A stretch of 47,104 nucleotides of DNA, taken from the NCBI GenBank assembly GCA_963205005.1, contig CAUJHW010000145.1, positions 1-47,104 of the forward strand, read 5' to 3'. The notes under the pieces are model-generated. The model was not told the DNA's origin. It did not search any database and saw only the letters and a list, made by a program, of their open reading frames with translations. Position numbers and translations under genes: made by a program. The DNA is from Pseudomonadota bacterium (GTDB lineage Bacteria; Pseudomonadota; Alphaproteobacteria; Caulobacterales; Caulobacteraceae). Shown piece by piece: positions 35,656 to 44,026 of this stretch (the first letter of the stretch is position 1; each line of letters starts with the position of its first letter).

Positions 35656-37313
35656 TGTTCGACGTGATCGTGCGCGGCGGCCTCGTGGTCGACGGCTCCG
35701 GAACCCCCGGCTTCAGGGGCGACGTCGGTATCAAGGACGGCCGCATCGCCGCGGTCGGCAAGGTCGAGGGAGAGGCCCGGACCATCGTCGAGGCCGGCGG
35801 CCGCGTGGTCGCGCCCGGCTTCATCGACCCGCACACCCACTTCGACGTCCAGCTCCTCTGGGACGGCGCGGCCAGGCCCGCCCTCGAGCACGGCGTAACC
35901 TGCATCGTCCCCGGCAACTGCTCGCTGTCCCTGGCTCCGATCCGCGCGCCGGACCGCCAGCGGGTGGTCGGCATGTTCCAGCAGATCGAGGAAATGCCGC
36001 CCGAGGCCTTCACCACCGCATTCGACTGGAACTGGGAAGACTTCGCCGGCTATCGCGCCGCCATCGAGAAGAGCCTGTCGATCAACGTCGCGCCGCTGGT
36101 CGGGCACAGCGTTATCCGTCTCTGGGTCATGGGCCCCGCCTCGCAGGAGCGCGCCGCCACCTCCGAAGAGATCACCGCCATGCAGGCCCTGCTGCGCGAG
36201 TGCCTCGACGCCGGCGCCGTGGGCCTGTCCACCAGCTTCGTCGACGTCGACGAGAACGGCCGCCCCGTGCCCAGCCGCTTCGCCCAGTTCGAGGAGCTGG
36301 ACGCCCTGTCGGCCGTGCTCGGCGAATATGGCCGCATGCTGCAGGTGGTGCCCGAGTTCTACGCCACCGACATCACGATCGCCCGCATCGACCAGCTGGC
36401 CGAGCTGTCGCTGAAGCACAACATCCCCACCACCTTCTCGCCGCTGTTCGACACCATGGCGGTGCCCGACAACGCCACCCGCGCCATCGCCCGGGTTGAG
36501 GAGCACTTCGCCCGCGGGGCGCGGGTGTGGCCGCAGATGCAGACGCGGCCGATCGACATCTCGTTCAGCCTGCTGCGCCCCAGCCTGTTCTTCGCCCGCT
36601 GGCCCCGCTGGGTGCGGGTGCTCCGCCAACCGCTGGATGCGCGCGAGACCGCACTGCGCGATCCGGAGACCGTCGCCAAGCTGATCGCCGATACCGGCCC
36701 CGACGGAGGCGAGCATTCGATGGGCCGGCTGATCGCCCGCGGCGGCGACGCCTGCCCTCCCGAGCTGGTCGGCAAGACTCTGTCGGAGATCGCGAAGATC
36801 CGCGGCCAGGCCCCCGCCCAGGCGCTGATCGACCTGTCGCTGGAGAACGGTCTGGACGTGGCCTTCCTGAGTGCCTCGCAAGGGCACCAGATGACCGACC
36901 GGATCGGACCCATGCTGGCCAACGACCTCGTTCATATCGGCGCCAGCGACGGTGGCGCCCACCTGTCGTCGTTCTCCACCTACGGGGACACCGGCTACCT
37001 GTTCAGCGAGTTCGTCCGCAAGGCGGGCGCGATGAGCCTCGAGAAGGCCGTCGCAAAGATCACCGGCGAGACCGCCGACATCTGGGGCCTGAAGGACCGC
37101 GGCCGCCTGCAGCCGGGCCTGGCCGCCGATGTCGTGGTGTTCGATCCCGAGCACATCGGCCGTGGCGAGGAACGCCCCGCATTCGACATGCCGGGCGACG
37201 GCATGCGGTATGTCCGCAGCGCCGAGGGCATCGACACCGTGCTGGTCAACGGCGAGGTCGCCTACACCGCGGGAGCCTACACTGACGCCCGCGCCGGCAA
37301 GGTCTGCGTCTAG
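35655..37313 (+). CDS. Amidohydrolase family protein (N-acyl-D-amino-acid deacylase-like)
   Basis: A 552-aa metal-dependent amidohydrolase of the D-aminoacylase branch. The HxH metal motif is in FIDPHTHFDV (H60, H62). A cysteine ligand segment follows (VPGNCSLSLAP), then VGHSVIRLWVMG, and the late aspartate is in HIGASDGGAHLSSF. The C-terminal composite beta domain (AGLAADVVVFDP) is typical. Relatives deacylate N-acyl-D-amino acids, though this group also holds enzymes of unknown substrate. It is the last gene of the thiolase run and its ATG overlaps the previous stop codon (TGATG). Confidence 0.88.
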   Translation: MFDVIVRGGLVVDGSGTPGFRGDVGIKDGRIAAVGKVEGEARTIVEAGGRVVAPGFIDPHTHFDVQLLWDGAARPALEHGVTCIVPGNCSLSLAPIRAPDRQRVVGMFQQIEEMPPEAFTTAFDWNWEDFAGYRAAIEKSLSINVAPLVGHSVIRLWVMGPASQERAATSEEITAMQALLRECLDAGAVGLSTSFVDVDENGRPVPSRFAQFEELDALSAVLGEYGRMLQVVPEFYATDITIARIDQLAELSLKHNIPTTFSPLFDTMAVPDNATRAIARVEEHFARGARVWPQMQTRPIDISFSLLRPSLFFARWPRWVRVLRQPLDARETALRDPETVAKLIADTGPDGGEHSMGRLIARGGDACPPELVGKTLSEIAKIRGQAPAQALIDLSLENGLDVAFLSASQGHQMTDRIGPMLANDLVHIGASDGGAHLSSFSTYGDTGYLFSEFVRKAGAMSLEKAVAKITGETADIWGLKDRGRLQPGLAADVVVFDPEHIGRGEERPAFDMPGDGMRYVRSAEGIDTVLVNGEVAYTAGAYTDARAGKVCV

Positions 37314-37415
37314 CTGCAAAAGACATCGCGTTAGGATTTCGTTAACTTATACTTCCGTCCGGCGTATAACCCTGCGACACGCCGTTCTTTTGCCCTATTC
37401 AAATCCTCTAATACT

Positions 37416-37441
37416 GGAACCAACCGCCGAAATCCGTCGTT
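37416..37441 (+). promoter_or_regulatory. EcfG-type general stress promoter
   Basis: GGAAC (37416-37420) and CGTT (37438-37441), separated by 17 bp, match the alphaproteobacterial EcfG/SigT consensus (GGAAC-N16/17-CGTT). Transcription would start near 37448, giving a leader of about 65 nt before the histidine kinase ATG. Confidence 0.6.
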
Positions 37442-37514
37442 TGGAGATTGATGGTCGCAGAACGCCACCGTCCCACATCGGAACAAGCTTCACAGTATTG
37501 CGAAGGGGCGCGTC

Positions 37515-38216
37515 ATGTTCGCCAGCGCCGCGACAACCGACACAGGACTTGTCCGGGAACTCTCGTCCGCCCGCGCGCAACTGGCCAACCAGGAGCTCCA
37601 TATCCAGGAGCTCAACCACCGCATCGCCAACAGCCTGCAGCTGGCCGCCGACATGCTGGTGTTCGAGCAGCTGCGCTCACGCGATCCGGCGGCCCAGGCG
37701 GCGCTGGAATCCAGCCGGGCGCGGCTCGTCGCCGTCGGTGAACTCCACCGCTACCTCTACGATCATGTAGGCCAGGTCACCGTCGAACTACGCCCCTTCC
37801 TCGCCGGACTGGGCGAGGCGATCACCGCCACTACAGGCCTGCGGTGCGATGTGGAATCCGACGCGACCCGGGTTCCGGGCGAGATGGCCCAGCCGCTGGC
37901 CATGGCGATCAACGAAATCGCGATCAACGCCGCGAAGCACGCCTATGCCGGTCGGCCGGGCGGTCGGCTGGAAGTCGCCTCGCGCCGCGAAGGCGGCCAA
38001 CTGGTGGTGACCGTTCGGGACGAGGGAAAGGGCTTTGGCGGCAGTGGCCAGGGAGCCGGCGGCCTCGGCATGTCGATCATCGCCGCGCTGGTTCGGGAAT
38101 TGAAAGGCAGCCTCACCGCGCAGGACGACGGCGGGGCCCGCTACACGATCCGCATTCCGCTCCCCGCCAACGCGGCAGGACCGGACCGCTCGTTCCAGAC
38201 CTGGAACCTCGCCTGA
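37515..38216 (+). CDS. HisKA_2-type sensor histidine kinase without sensor domain
   Basis: A 233-aa protein. The phosphoacceptor is H35 in QELNHRIANSLQ, the HisKA_2 signature found in general-stress-response kinases. The ATPase domain follows with N-box NEIAINAAKHAYA, G1 box DEGKGFG and G2 box GGLGMSII. There is no visible N-terminal sensor, so it is cytosolic and may be controlled by a partner. An AAGGGG site lies 6 bp before the ATG. An EcfG-like promoter lies upstream, which places the kinase in the general stress response either as a target or as a feedback element. Confidence 0.9.
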   Translation: MFASAATTDTGLVRELSSARAQLANQELHIQELNHRIANSLQLAADMLVFEQLRSRDPAAQAALESSRARLVAVGELHRYLYDHVGQVTVELRPFLAGLGEAITATTGLRCDVESDATRVPGEMAQPLAMAINEIAINAAKHAYAGRPGGRLEVASRREGGQLVVTVRDEGKGFGGSGQGAGGLGMSIIAALVRELKGSLTAQDDGGARYTIRIPLPANAAGPDRSFQTWNLA

Positions 38217-38249
38217 CGCCGGCATCCATCCGGGCGCCAGGGTCCGCCT

Positions 38250-38687
38250 TCAGGCATCGGCCTCCCGGCCCGCGCCCGGATACTTCTGGGCCAGGCGATC
38301 GGCGGCCAGCCTGAGGGTCTCGATGGCCCCCTCGACTTCAGCCCGCTGGGCCTCCAGCTGTTCGATCCGCTGCCGGAAAACCCTCAGCGCCTGGGCGTTC
38401 TGGGCCGCCTCGCCCTCTTCGTCGTAGAGGTCGAGGATGTCGCGGATCTCGGCGATCGACAGGCCAACCTTGCGGCCGTTCAGGATCATCTGCAGCCGCG
38501 CCCGGTCCTTGTAGGAATAGACCCGGCTGAGTTCGCGGCGCGCGGGCGCCAGCAGACCCTGTTCCTCATAGAACCGCAGGGCTCGTGGCGTAGCCCCGAA
38601 TTCACGGCAGAGTTGGGTGATCGAATAGGTCCGGTACGGCGGACGGCGCAGGTTCAGCAGCATGCTCATCGGTCGATCCTCCTTCAA
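38250..38687 (-). CDS. MerR-family transcriptional regulator
   Basis: A 145-aa regulator with the MerR DNA-binding head (YSITQLCREFGATPRALRFY, then EQGLLAPARR) and a long coiled-coil tail (about 95-135) used for dimerisation. It has no C-terminal effector domain and no metal-binding cysteine cluster. The closest style is the MerR/LiuR group that controls acyl-CoA catabolism. It shares a 4-bp overlap with the acyl-CoA dehydrogenase gene upstream, which makes that gene the probable target. Confidence 0.9.
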   Translation of the reverse strand: MKEDRPMSMLLNLRRPPYRTYSITQLCREFGATPRALRFYEEQGLLAPARRELSRVYSYKDRARLQMILNGRKVGLSIAEIRDILDLYDEEGEAAQNAQALRVFRQRIEQLEAQRAEVEGAIETLRLAADRLAQKYPGAGREADA

Positions 38688-39865
38688 AGCCCAAGAACCA
38701 GTCGGGCGATGATGTCGCGCTGGATTTCATTGGAGCCGCCATAGATCGAGGCGGCGCGATTGTTCAGATAGCGGGGCATGGCGGTCAGACCCTCGGCCGG
38801 GCCGACCGGCTCCAGGTTCGATCCCGGTTCCCGCGCGGCGGGCTGATCCACGCCGGCGTAGAGACCGAGGGCGGCGATCGAGATCTCGTCCACCCGCTGC
38901 ATCGCTTCCGTGCCGTTGATCTTCATCATCGAAGACGCCGGGCCCGGGTTCTTGCCTCCCGCCAGCAGGCTCAGCACCCGGCGCTCCGACATGTCGATCG
39001 CCTCGACCGCGATCTGCGCCTCGGTCAGCCGCCGGCGCTGGTGTGGATCATCCGCCTGGGCCGCCAGGGCGATTGACTCCGCCCGCTCCAGCCCGACCTT
39101 GAGACCGGGGGCAGAGCCGCCGCCGCGCTCGAATTCCAGCAGGTACTTGGCCACGGTCCAGCCCTGGTTCTCCTCGCCTACCCGGCCGGACTTCGGCACG
39201 CGGACGCCGTCGAAGAACACCTGGTTCACCTCATGCTCGCCGGCCAGGGTGATGATCGGCTTCACCGAGATGCCGGGGGTCGCCATGTCGAGCAGCAGAA
39301 AGGTGATCCCCTGCTGAGCCTTGCCCTCGGTGCCGGTGCGCACCAGGCAGAACATCTGGTTCGCGAACTGGGCGTGGGTTGTCCAGATCTTCGAACCGTC
39401 CAGAACGTAATGATCTCCGTCGCTTATGGCGCGAAGCTGGAGCGATGCCAGATCCGATCCGGAGCCCGGCTCCGAATATCCCTGGCACCAGTAGTCCTCG
39501 CCCGAGAGAATTCGCGGCAGGTAGTGCGCCTTCTGCTCCGGCGTGCCGTAGCCCATGATCACGGGCCCGACCATCTTCAGACCCATGGGCGACAGGCTGG
39601 GCGCGCCGGCCCGCGCGCACTCGGCCGCGAAGATCGAACGCTGCACCTCGTTCCAGCCCGGGCCTCCATATTCCCGCGGCCAGCCGGGGGCGGCCCAGCC
39701 CCGGGCGTGCAGGATCCGCTGCCAGGGCAGGCTGAACCGGGGCTCGCAGAAGACACTGGTGACCAACTGGCCCGCCGCCCGCAGGTCCGGCGTGAGGTTT
39801 GAGGCCAGGAACGCCCGCACCTCGTCCCGGAAGGCGCGTTCCTCGGCATTCAGTTCAAGATCCAT
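38684..39865 (-). CDS. Acyl-CoA dehydrogenase
   Basis: A 393-aa FAD enzyme that introduces the alpha-beta double bond of acyl-CoA. The N-terminal helical domain starts ELNAEERAFRDEVRAFL; the FAD-binding strand region is QGYSEPGSGSDLASL (about 128-142), with KIWTTHAQFANQMF after it. The C-terminal helical domain ends with IYGGSNEIQRDIIARLVLGL. The Glu that acts as base in many members is Gly in that YGG segment, so the base may lie elsewhere, as in several FadE subgroups. It overlaps the MerR gene by 4 bp. Confidence 0.92.
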   Translation of the reverse strand: MDLELNAEERAFRDEVRAFLASNLTPDLRAAGQLVTSVFCEPRFSLPWQRILHARGWAAPGWPREYGGPGWNEVQRSIFAAECARAGAPSLSPMGLKMVGPVIMGYGTPEQKAHYLPRILSGEDYWCQGYSEPGSGSDLASLQLRAISDGDHYVLDGSKIWTTHAQFANQMFCLVRTGTEGKAQQGITFLLLDMATPGISVKPIITLAGEHEVNQVFFDGVRVPKSGRVGEENQGWTVAKYLLEFERGGGSAPGLKVGLERAESIALAAQADDPHQRRRLTEAQIAVEAIDMSERRVLSLLAGGKNPGPASSMMKINGTEAMQRVDEISIAALGLYAGVDQPAAREPGSNLEPVGPAEGLTAMPRYLNNRAASIYGGSNEIQRDIIARLVLGL

Positions 39866-40158
39866 GAGCCTGCCTCACTCCCTGTCCTCAACTCAGCGCC
39901 GCCTTCCCCCGGGCGAGGCAAGCGCGGACTCGACACCGCCGGTTCAAGGTCCTCAACTGGGCCATCCCGCCGCCTGCAGGCGATCTTTTCCCGTCACGGC
40001 CGCCGGCCGCGCGGGGACGGACCTTGCTCAGGGGGGACCCGGCAAACAAGCTATCGGAAGTGATAGGGGCCCCGACGCCCCCCGAGGAACATGGACGCGG
40101 ACCCCCAGGCCCTTCTGCAGATGACCGACACGCTGGCGCGACAGGTCGCGGCGCTCGG

Positions 40159-40202
40159 CGAGACGATGGGCCTGCCATATCGAGACGATGGGCCTGCCAT
40201 AT
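40159..40202 (+). repeat. Perfect 22-bp tandem duplication
   Basis: The 22 bases at 40159-40180 (starting CGAGACGATGGG) are repeated exactly at 40181-40202. The extra 22 bp is not a multiple of 3 and shifts the reading frame of the LuxR-type gene. Removing one copy joins the frame from 40091 to the frame of 40188 and gives a continuous 259-aa protein. Confidence 0.95.
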
Positions 40203-40892
40203 GTCGCGGCCGCCGCCGATATCGGCTCGACCCGCCCGATGAGAGGGTCCGACGGCCGCCCGCTGGCGGAATCCGTCTTCCGGTGGATCGATCCGGACCT
40301 GCGCTACTGGGAAGACCGCGCCTTTGCCCTGCGCGCCGCCTTCATCCATGCCGCCCGCGGATGTTCCGAGCCCTTCTACTTCGCGGCCGGGCGCTTCGGG
40401 TCGTGGCGGCCCAATCGCGCGCTCGACGCGATCACCAATGAGGGGCCCATCGACACGTTCGGGGTGACCGCCGCGATCGTCGCGCCGGCCTACCTGCCCG
40501 GAGGCGTGATCGGGGCCGTCGTCTGGGCCACCGCCGAGCCTGGTTTCGAGATCGAGGCGGTCTTCGCCGCGCATGCGACGCAGGTCCATGCGCTCGCCCT
40601 GAAACTGGTCGCGACCTACGAAGAGGCGGTCACCACCGGCGAGGCCACACCGGCGCGGCTGACGCGCCGGGAGATTCAGTGCCTGAAATGGGCCGCCGCC
40701 GGAAAGACGGATGCGGAGATCGGCGACATCGTGGCCATCTCGCTGCCGACCGTCCGGTTCCACATCACCAACGCCGGGCGAAAGCTGGGCGCCGGCGGCC
40801 GCTCCCAGGCCATCAGCCGCGCGGCCACCCTTGGCTATATCGGCGCCGGTGAAGGGCACGCGACGTCCAGTCCCATGCGCAGCCGCCCCTGA
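40188..40892 (+). CDS. LuxR-type regulator, N-terminus displaced by a tandem duplication
   Basis: A 234-aa protein from an ATG inside the second copy of a 22-bp duplication. The C-terminal HTH is LTRREIQCLKWAAAGKTDAE, then IGDIVAISLPTVRFHI, typical of LuxR/autoinducer-type regulators. The region before it (about 20-130) resembles an autoinducer-binding-like domain. If one copy of the duplication is removed, the protein begins at 40091 (MDADPQALLQMTDTLARQV) and is 259 aa long. That earlier ATG has a GAGGA site; the one at 40188 has none visible. The gene may therefore be broken, phase-variable or weakly translated. No LuxI-like synthase is in the window. Confidence 0.75.
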   Translation: MGLPYVAAAADIGSTRPMRGSDGRPLAESVFRWIDPDLRYWEDRAFALRAAFIHAARGCSEPFYFAAGRFGSWRPNRALDAITNEGPIDTFGVTAAIVAPAYLPGGVIGAVVWATAEPGFEIEAVFAAHATQVHALALKLVATYEEAVTTGEATPARLTRREIQCLKWAAAGKTDAEIGDIVAISLPTVRFHITNAGRKLGAGGRSQAISRAATLGYIGAGEGHATSSPMRSRP

Positions 40893-40933
40893 AGCAGGTA
40901 AGCTGCGATCCTCGGAAGATTCGTGGGACCAAC

Positions 40934-43900
40934 ATGCCAGCCTGGCGGCGGCGCGCGGGCCTGATCAGCCTCGCCCTCATCATCGCCCTGCCGGGCGCCG
41001 CCTCCGCGGCGACCCAGCCCCGCGCCCTGACGGCAAAGGAAACCGAGGCCTGGAGCGCGCTGGTCGTCGAGGCCGAGGTCGCACGCACGGCGGGGCGCTG
41101 GTCCCGGGTGGAGGCCGCGACGCGCAAACGTCTCGCTATCGAGGAGCGCGCGTTCGGGCCCGGAGCTCCGGTCACCGCGGCGTCCTATTCCTGGATCGGC
41201 CAGTCGCTGGCGCGTCAGGGGCGTGACGCCGAGGCCGAGCCTTTTTTCCGGCGCGCGCTGTCCACCGATCGCAGGGTCCTCGGGGCGCAGGACAGCCAGA
41301 CCCTGCTGGCCATCGCCAACCTCGCCGGCGTACTTGAGCGCCAGCGCCGGTTCGCCGAGGCCGAGCCCTTGCGCCGGGACCTGCTGGCGCTCAGCCAGAG
41401 CCGGTTCGGAGCCCGCAGCGCCGAGGCCGCGGCGACCGGCGTCGCCCTCGCCGACCTGCTGCGCGCCAGATCCCGGGCCGCAGAGGCCGAGCCCTTCTAT
41501 CGCGCCGCTGTGGAGGCGGACCTCCGCCTCTATGGCGAGGCCGATCCCCGCCACGCGGCCGACCTCGGCGCCCTGGCCGCCACGCTCGACGACATGGGCC
41601 GGCACCTTGAGGCCGAACCGCTGCATCGCCGCGCGCTGGCCCTGCGACGCCAGGTCTTCGGCGAACGGGACGCCGCTACCGCCCAGGCCTACGCCCGGAT
41701 GGCGCTGAACCTGGATGCCCAGGGCCGTCACGCCGAGGCCGAGCCGTTGCACCGGACTGCGCTCAAGACCGACCGGGAGCTGCGCGGCCCCCGCCATCTG
41801 GCAACCGCCGCGGACGCCGCCGCGCTGGGTCGCAATCTCGACGCACAGGGCCGCCGGGACGAAGCCGAGGTCATGCTGCGCCAGGCCCTGGAGGTCCGAC
41901 GCCGCCTGCTCGGTGACCGGGCCGCCGAGACCGGGATCAGCTTTGGCGATCTGGCCGACAATCTCGCCCGGCGCGGCAAGGCCGCAGGGGCCGAGCGGAT
42001 GCACCGGCGCGCGTTGCGGATCCTCGCCGCCGCGAGGGGACCGGACGATCCCGCCACCGCGTCCGCCTACGCCGCCCTGGCCGCCGACCTGACCGCGGGC
42101 CGCCGCGCGGCCGAGGCCGAACCCCTGCTTGCGCATGCGCTGGACGCCCGTCGCCGGGTGCTGGGCGAGGGTCACCCCGCCACCGCGGCCGCATACGATG
42201 CGATGGCGGAAAACCAGCGCCTCCTGTCTGCGAACGTCCGGGCCGAGGCCCTGTCAGCTCGCGCCGTCGCCATAGGAAGAGCCCACCGCGCCGAGGGGCT
42301 GGCCGTTGCAGGCCATGACGCCGAAGCGACGCTGCGGCGTATCCGGACCGATCGCGAGGGACCGGGCGCCGCCCAGGCGCCGGTTCTGCGCCGCTACCTG
42401 CGCCTGGCCTGGCTCGCCGCGGTCGACCGGCCCGCCGATCTGCCGCGCCTGCGTGACGCCGCCTTTGTCGCCGCCCAGGACCTTGAGGTCTCGCCGGCCG
42501 CCCGCGCCCTCGCCCAGACCGCCGGCCGCGCCGCCCTGGGTCGCAAGGCCGGCGCCGGAACCGCCCGGCTGCAGCAGGACCTCGCCGGCCAGGTCCGTCA
42601 GCTTGAGGCTCAGCTTGTCCAGGCTCTTCCGGACCGCGACCCCGGAGAGGCCGCCCGCATCGGCGACGCCCTCGATGCGGTGGGGAGCGAGCTGGCGTTG
42701 CTCGAGACCCGTCTGCAGCGCGACAACCCCCGCTACGCCGAGATCGTCACCCCCGCCGCGCTGACCCTGGCCCAGACGCAGCGTCGACTGCGCACGGGCG
42801 AAGGTCTGCTGCTGATACTCCCGGTGGACGATGACGTGCAGGTGTTCGCCGTCTCCAGGACCCGCGTCGCCTGGCATCGGATCGCCGGCGGGCGGGTCGA
42901 CCTTGAACTCCGGCTCCGCTCGCTCCGCTGCGGAATCGACGAAGATACCTGCGCGAAGGGCGCCGGCCGGGAGGCCGTTGAAGGTCGGCTGACGCCCTTC
43001 GATCTCGCGGCGGCCCACAGCCTGTACCGCGACCTGGTCGCCCCGGTGGAATCGGCGCTGGCCGGAACCGACCGGCTGTTCGTCACCGCCTCCGGCGCGT
43101 TCGGCGCGCTGCCCCTGGGGCTCTTGCTCACCGCCCCGCCCCGCCCCGGCACGGGCGCAACCACCCCGCTCGCAGGCGCACCCTGGCTGGAAGAGCGCTA
43201 CGCCCTGACCACCCTGCCCTCGGTCGCAAGCCTTCGGGCGTCCCCGGTGCGACCGCCCGCGCCGCCGCATCGCCGTACGTTCCTGGGTTTCGGCGCGCCG
43301 GTCCTGTCTCCGGCCGATACGACGCGGGCGTCGTTCACCGCCCTCCCCGGCGCCGCCGCCGAACTGAGGAACATGGCCCGCGCCCTGGGCGCCTCACCCG
43401 ATCGGGTTCGGCTGGGCGCGCGTGCGACCGAAGCCGCCGTGAAGGGCTCGCCCGATCTTTCCCGGGCCACGGTCATCGCCTTCGCCACCCACGGCCTGAT
43501 GTCGGGCGAAATCCCCGGCCAGGACGAACCCGGCCTGCTGCTCACAGCTCCGGTCCGCGACCGGGGCGGCGACGACGGGATCCTCACCGCCTCTGAGGCT
43601 GCGGCCCTCGATCTCAGCGCCGACTGGGTGATCCTGTCGGCCTGCAACACCGCGGGGGGCAGCGGGCGGCCGGGCTCTGACACCCTTTCGGGTCTGGCGC
43701 GCGCTTTCCTCTATGCCGGCGCCCGCGCCCTCCTGGTGACCCACTGGCGTGTGTTCGACGCCTCGACCGCCGCCCTCACCGTCCAGACCCTTGCGATCCA
43801 GGGCGCCAACCCCGGCATCACCAAGGGCCAGGCCCTGCAACGGGCGATGCGGGTGGTCCGCACCGGCCGCCAGCCCGACGGCTCCCCCCTGCTCGGCTGG

Positions 43901-43963
43901 ACGCCAGACTGGGCCCACCCCGCCCATTGGGCGCCCTTCGTGCTGATCAGCGCCGGAGATTGA
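40934..43963 (+). CDS. Exported TPR-CHAT domain protein (caspase-like protease)
   Basis: A 1009-aa protein with a signal peptide (MPAWRRRAGLISLALIIALP, cleavage about 25). Residues about 50-450 form a run of tetratricopeptide repeats, each with AEAEPL-x3-AL, a pattern that recurs about every 42 residues. The C-terminal CHAT domain has the caspase-like dyad, His853 in FATHGLMSG and Cys904 in ILSACNTAGG. The usual ARAFLYAGARALLVTHW follows. CHAT proteins are proteases; TPR-CHAT forms appear in type III-E CRISPR and in death-like systems, but a signal peptide argues against a CRISPR role here. The target is unknown. Confidence 0.88.
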   Translation: MPAWRRRAGLISLALIIALPGAASAATQPRALTAKETEAWSALVVEAEVARTAGRWSRVEAATRKRLAIEERAFGPGAPVTAASYSWIGQSLARQGRDAEAEPFFRRALSTDRRVLGAQDSQTLLAIANLAGVLERQRRFAEAEPLRRDLLALSQSRFGARSAEAAATGVALADLLRARSRAAEAEPFYRAAVEADLRLYGEADPRHAADLGALAATLDDMGRHLEAEPLHRRALALRRQVFGERDAATAQAYARMALNLDAQGRHAEAEPLHRTALKTDRELRGPRHLATAADAAALGRNLDAQGRRDEAEVMLRQALEVRRRLLGDRAAETGISFGDLADNLARRGKAAGAERMHRRALRILAAARGPDDPATASAYAALAADLTAGRRAAEAEPLLAHALDARRRVLGEGHPATAAAYDAMAENQRLLSANVRAEALSARAVAIGRAHRAEGLAVAGHDAEATLRRIRTDREGPGAAQAPVLRRYLRLAWLAAVDRPADLPRLRDAAFVAAQDLEVSPAARALAQTAGRAALGRKAGAGTARLQQDLAGQVRQLEAQLVQALPDRDPGEAARIGDALDAVGSELALLETRLQRDNPRYAEIVTPAALTLAQTQRRLRTGEGLLLILPVDDDVQVFAVSRTRVAWHRIAGGRVDLELRLRSLRCGIDEDTCAKGAGREAVEGRLTPFDLAAAHSLYRDLVAPVESALAGTDRLFVTASGAFGALPLGLLLTAPPRPGTGATTPLAGAPWLEERYALTTLPSVASLRASPVRPPAPPHRRTFLGFGAPVLSPADTTRASFTALPGAAAELRNMARALGASPDRVRLGARATEAAVKGSPDLSRATVIAFATHGLMSGEIPGQDEPGLLLTAPVRDRGGDDGILTASEAAALDLSADWVILSACNTAGGSGRPGSDTLSGLARAFLYAGARALLVTHWRVFDASTAALTVQTLAIQGANPGITKGQALQRAMRVVRTGRQPDGSPLLGWTPDWAHPAHWAPFVLISAGD

Positions 43964-44026
43964 TGCAACCCAAAATGTGTGCGGCGAACTTGTAGATCGC
44001 AACGCAGGGGTGCGATCATTTGCCTC

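Noticed and set aside
41100..42300. Regular repeats at the DNA level
   Set aside because: They encode the TPR repeats of one protein and are not an independent repeat array.
40934..43963. CHAT protease as part of a CRISPR (type III-E) or other defence island
   Set aside because: No Cas genes, repeats, NLR or gasdermin-like genes are nearby, and the protein has a signal peptide.
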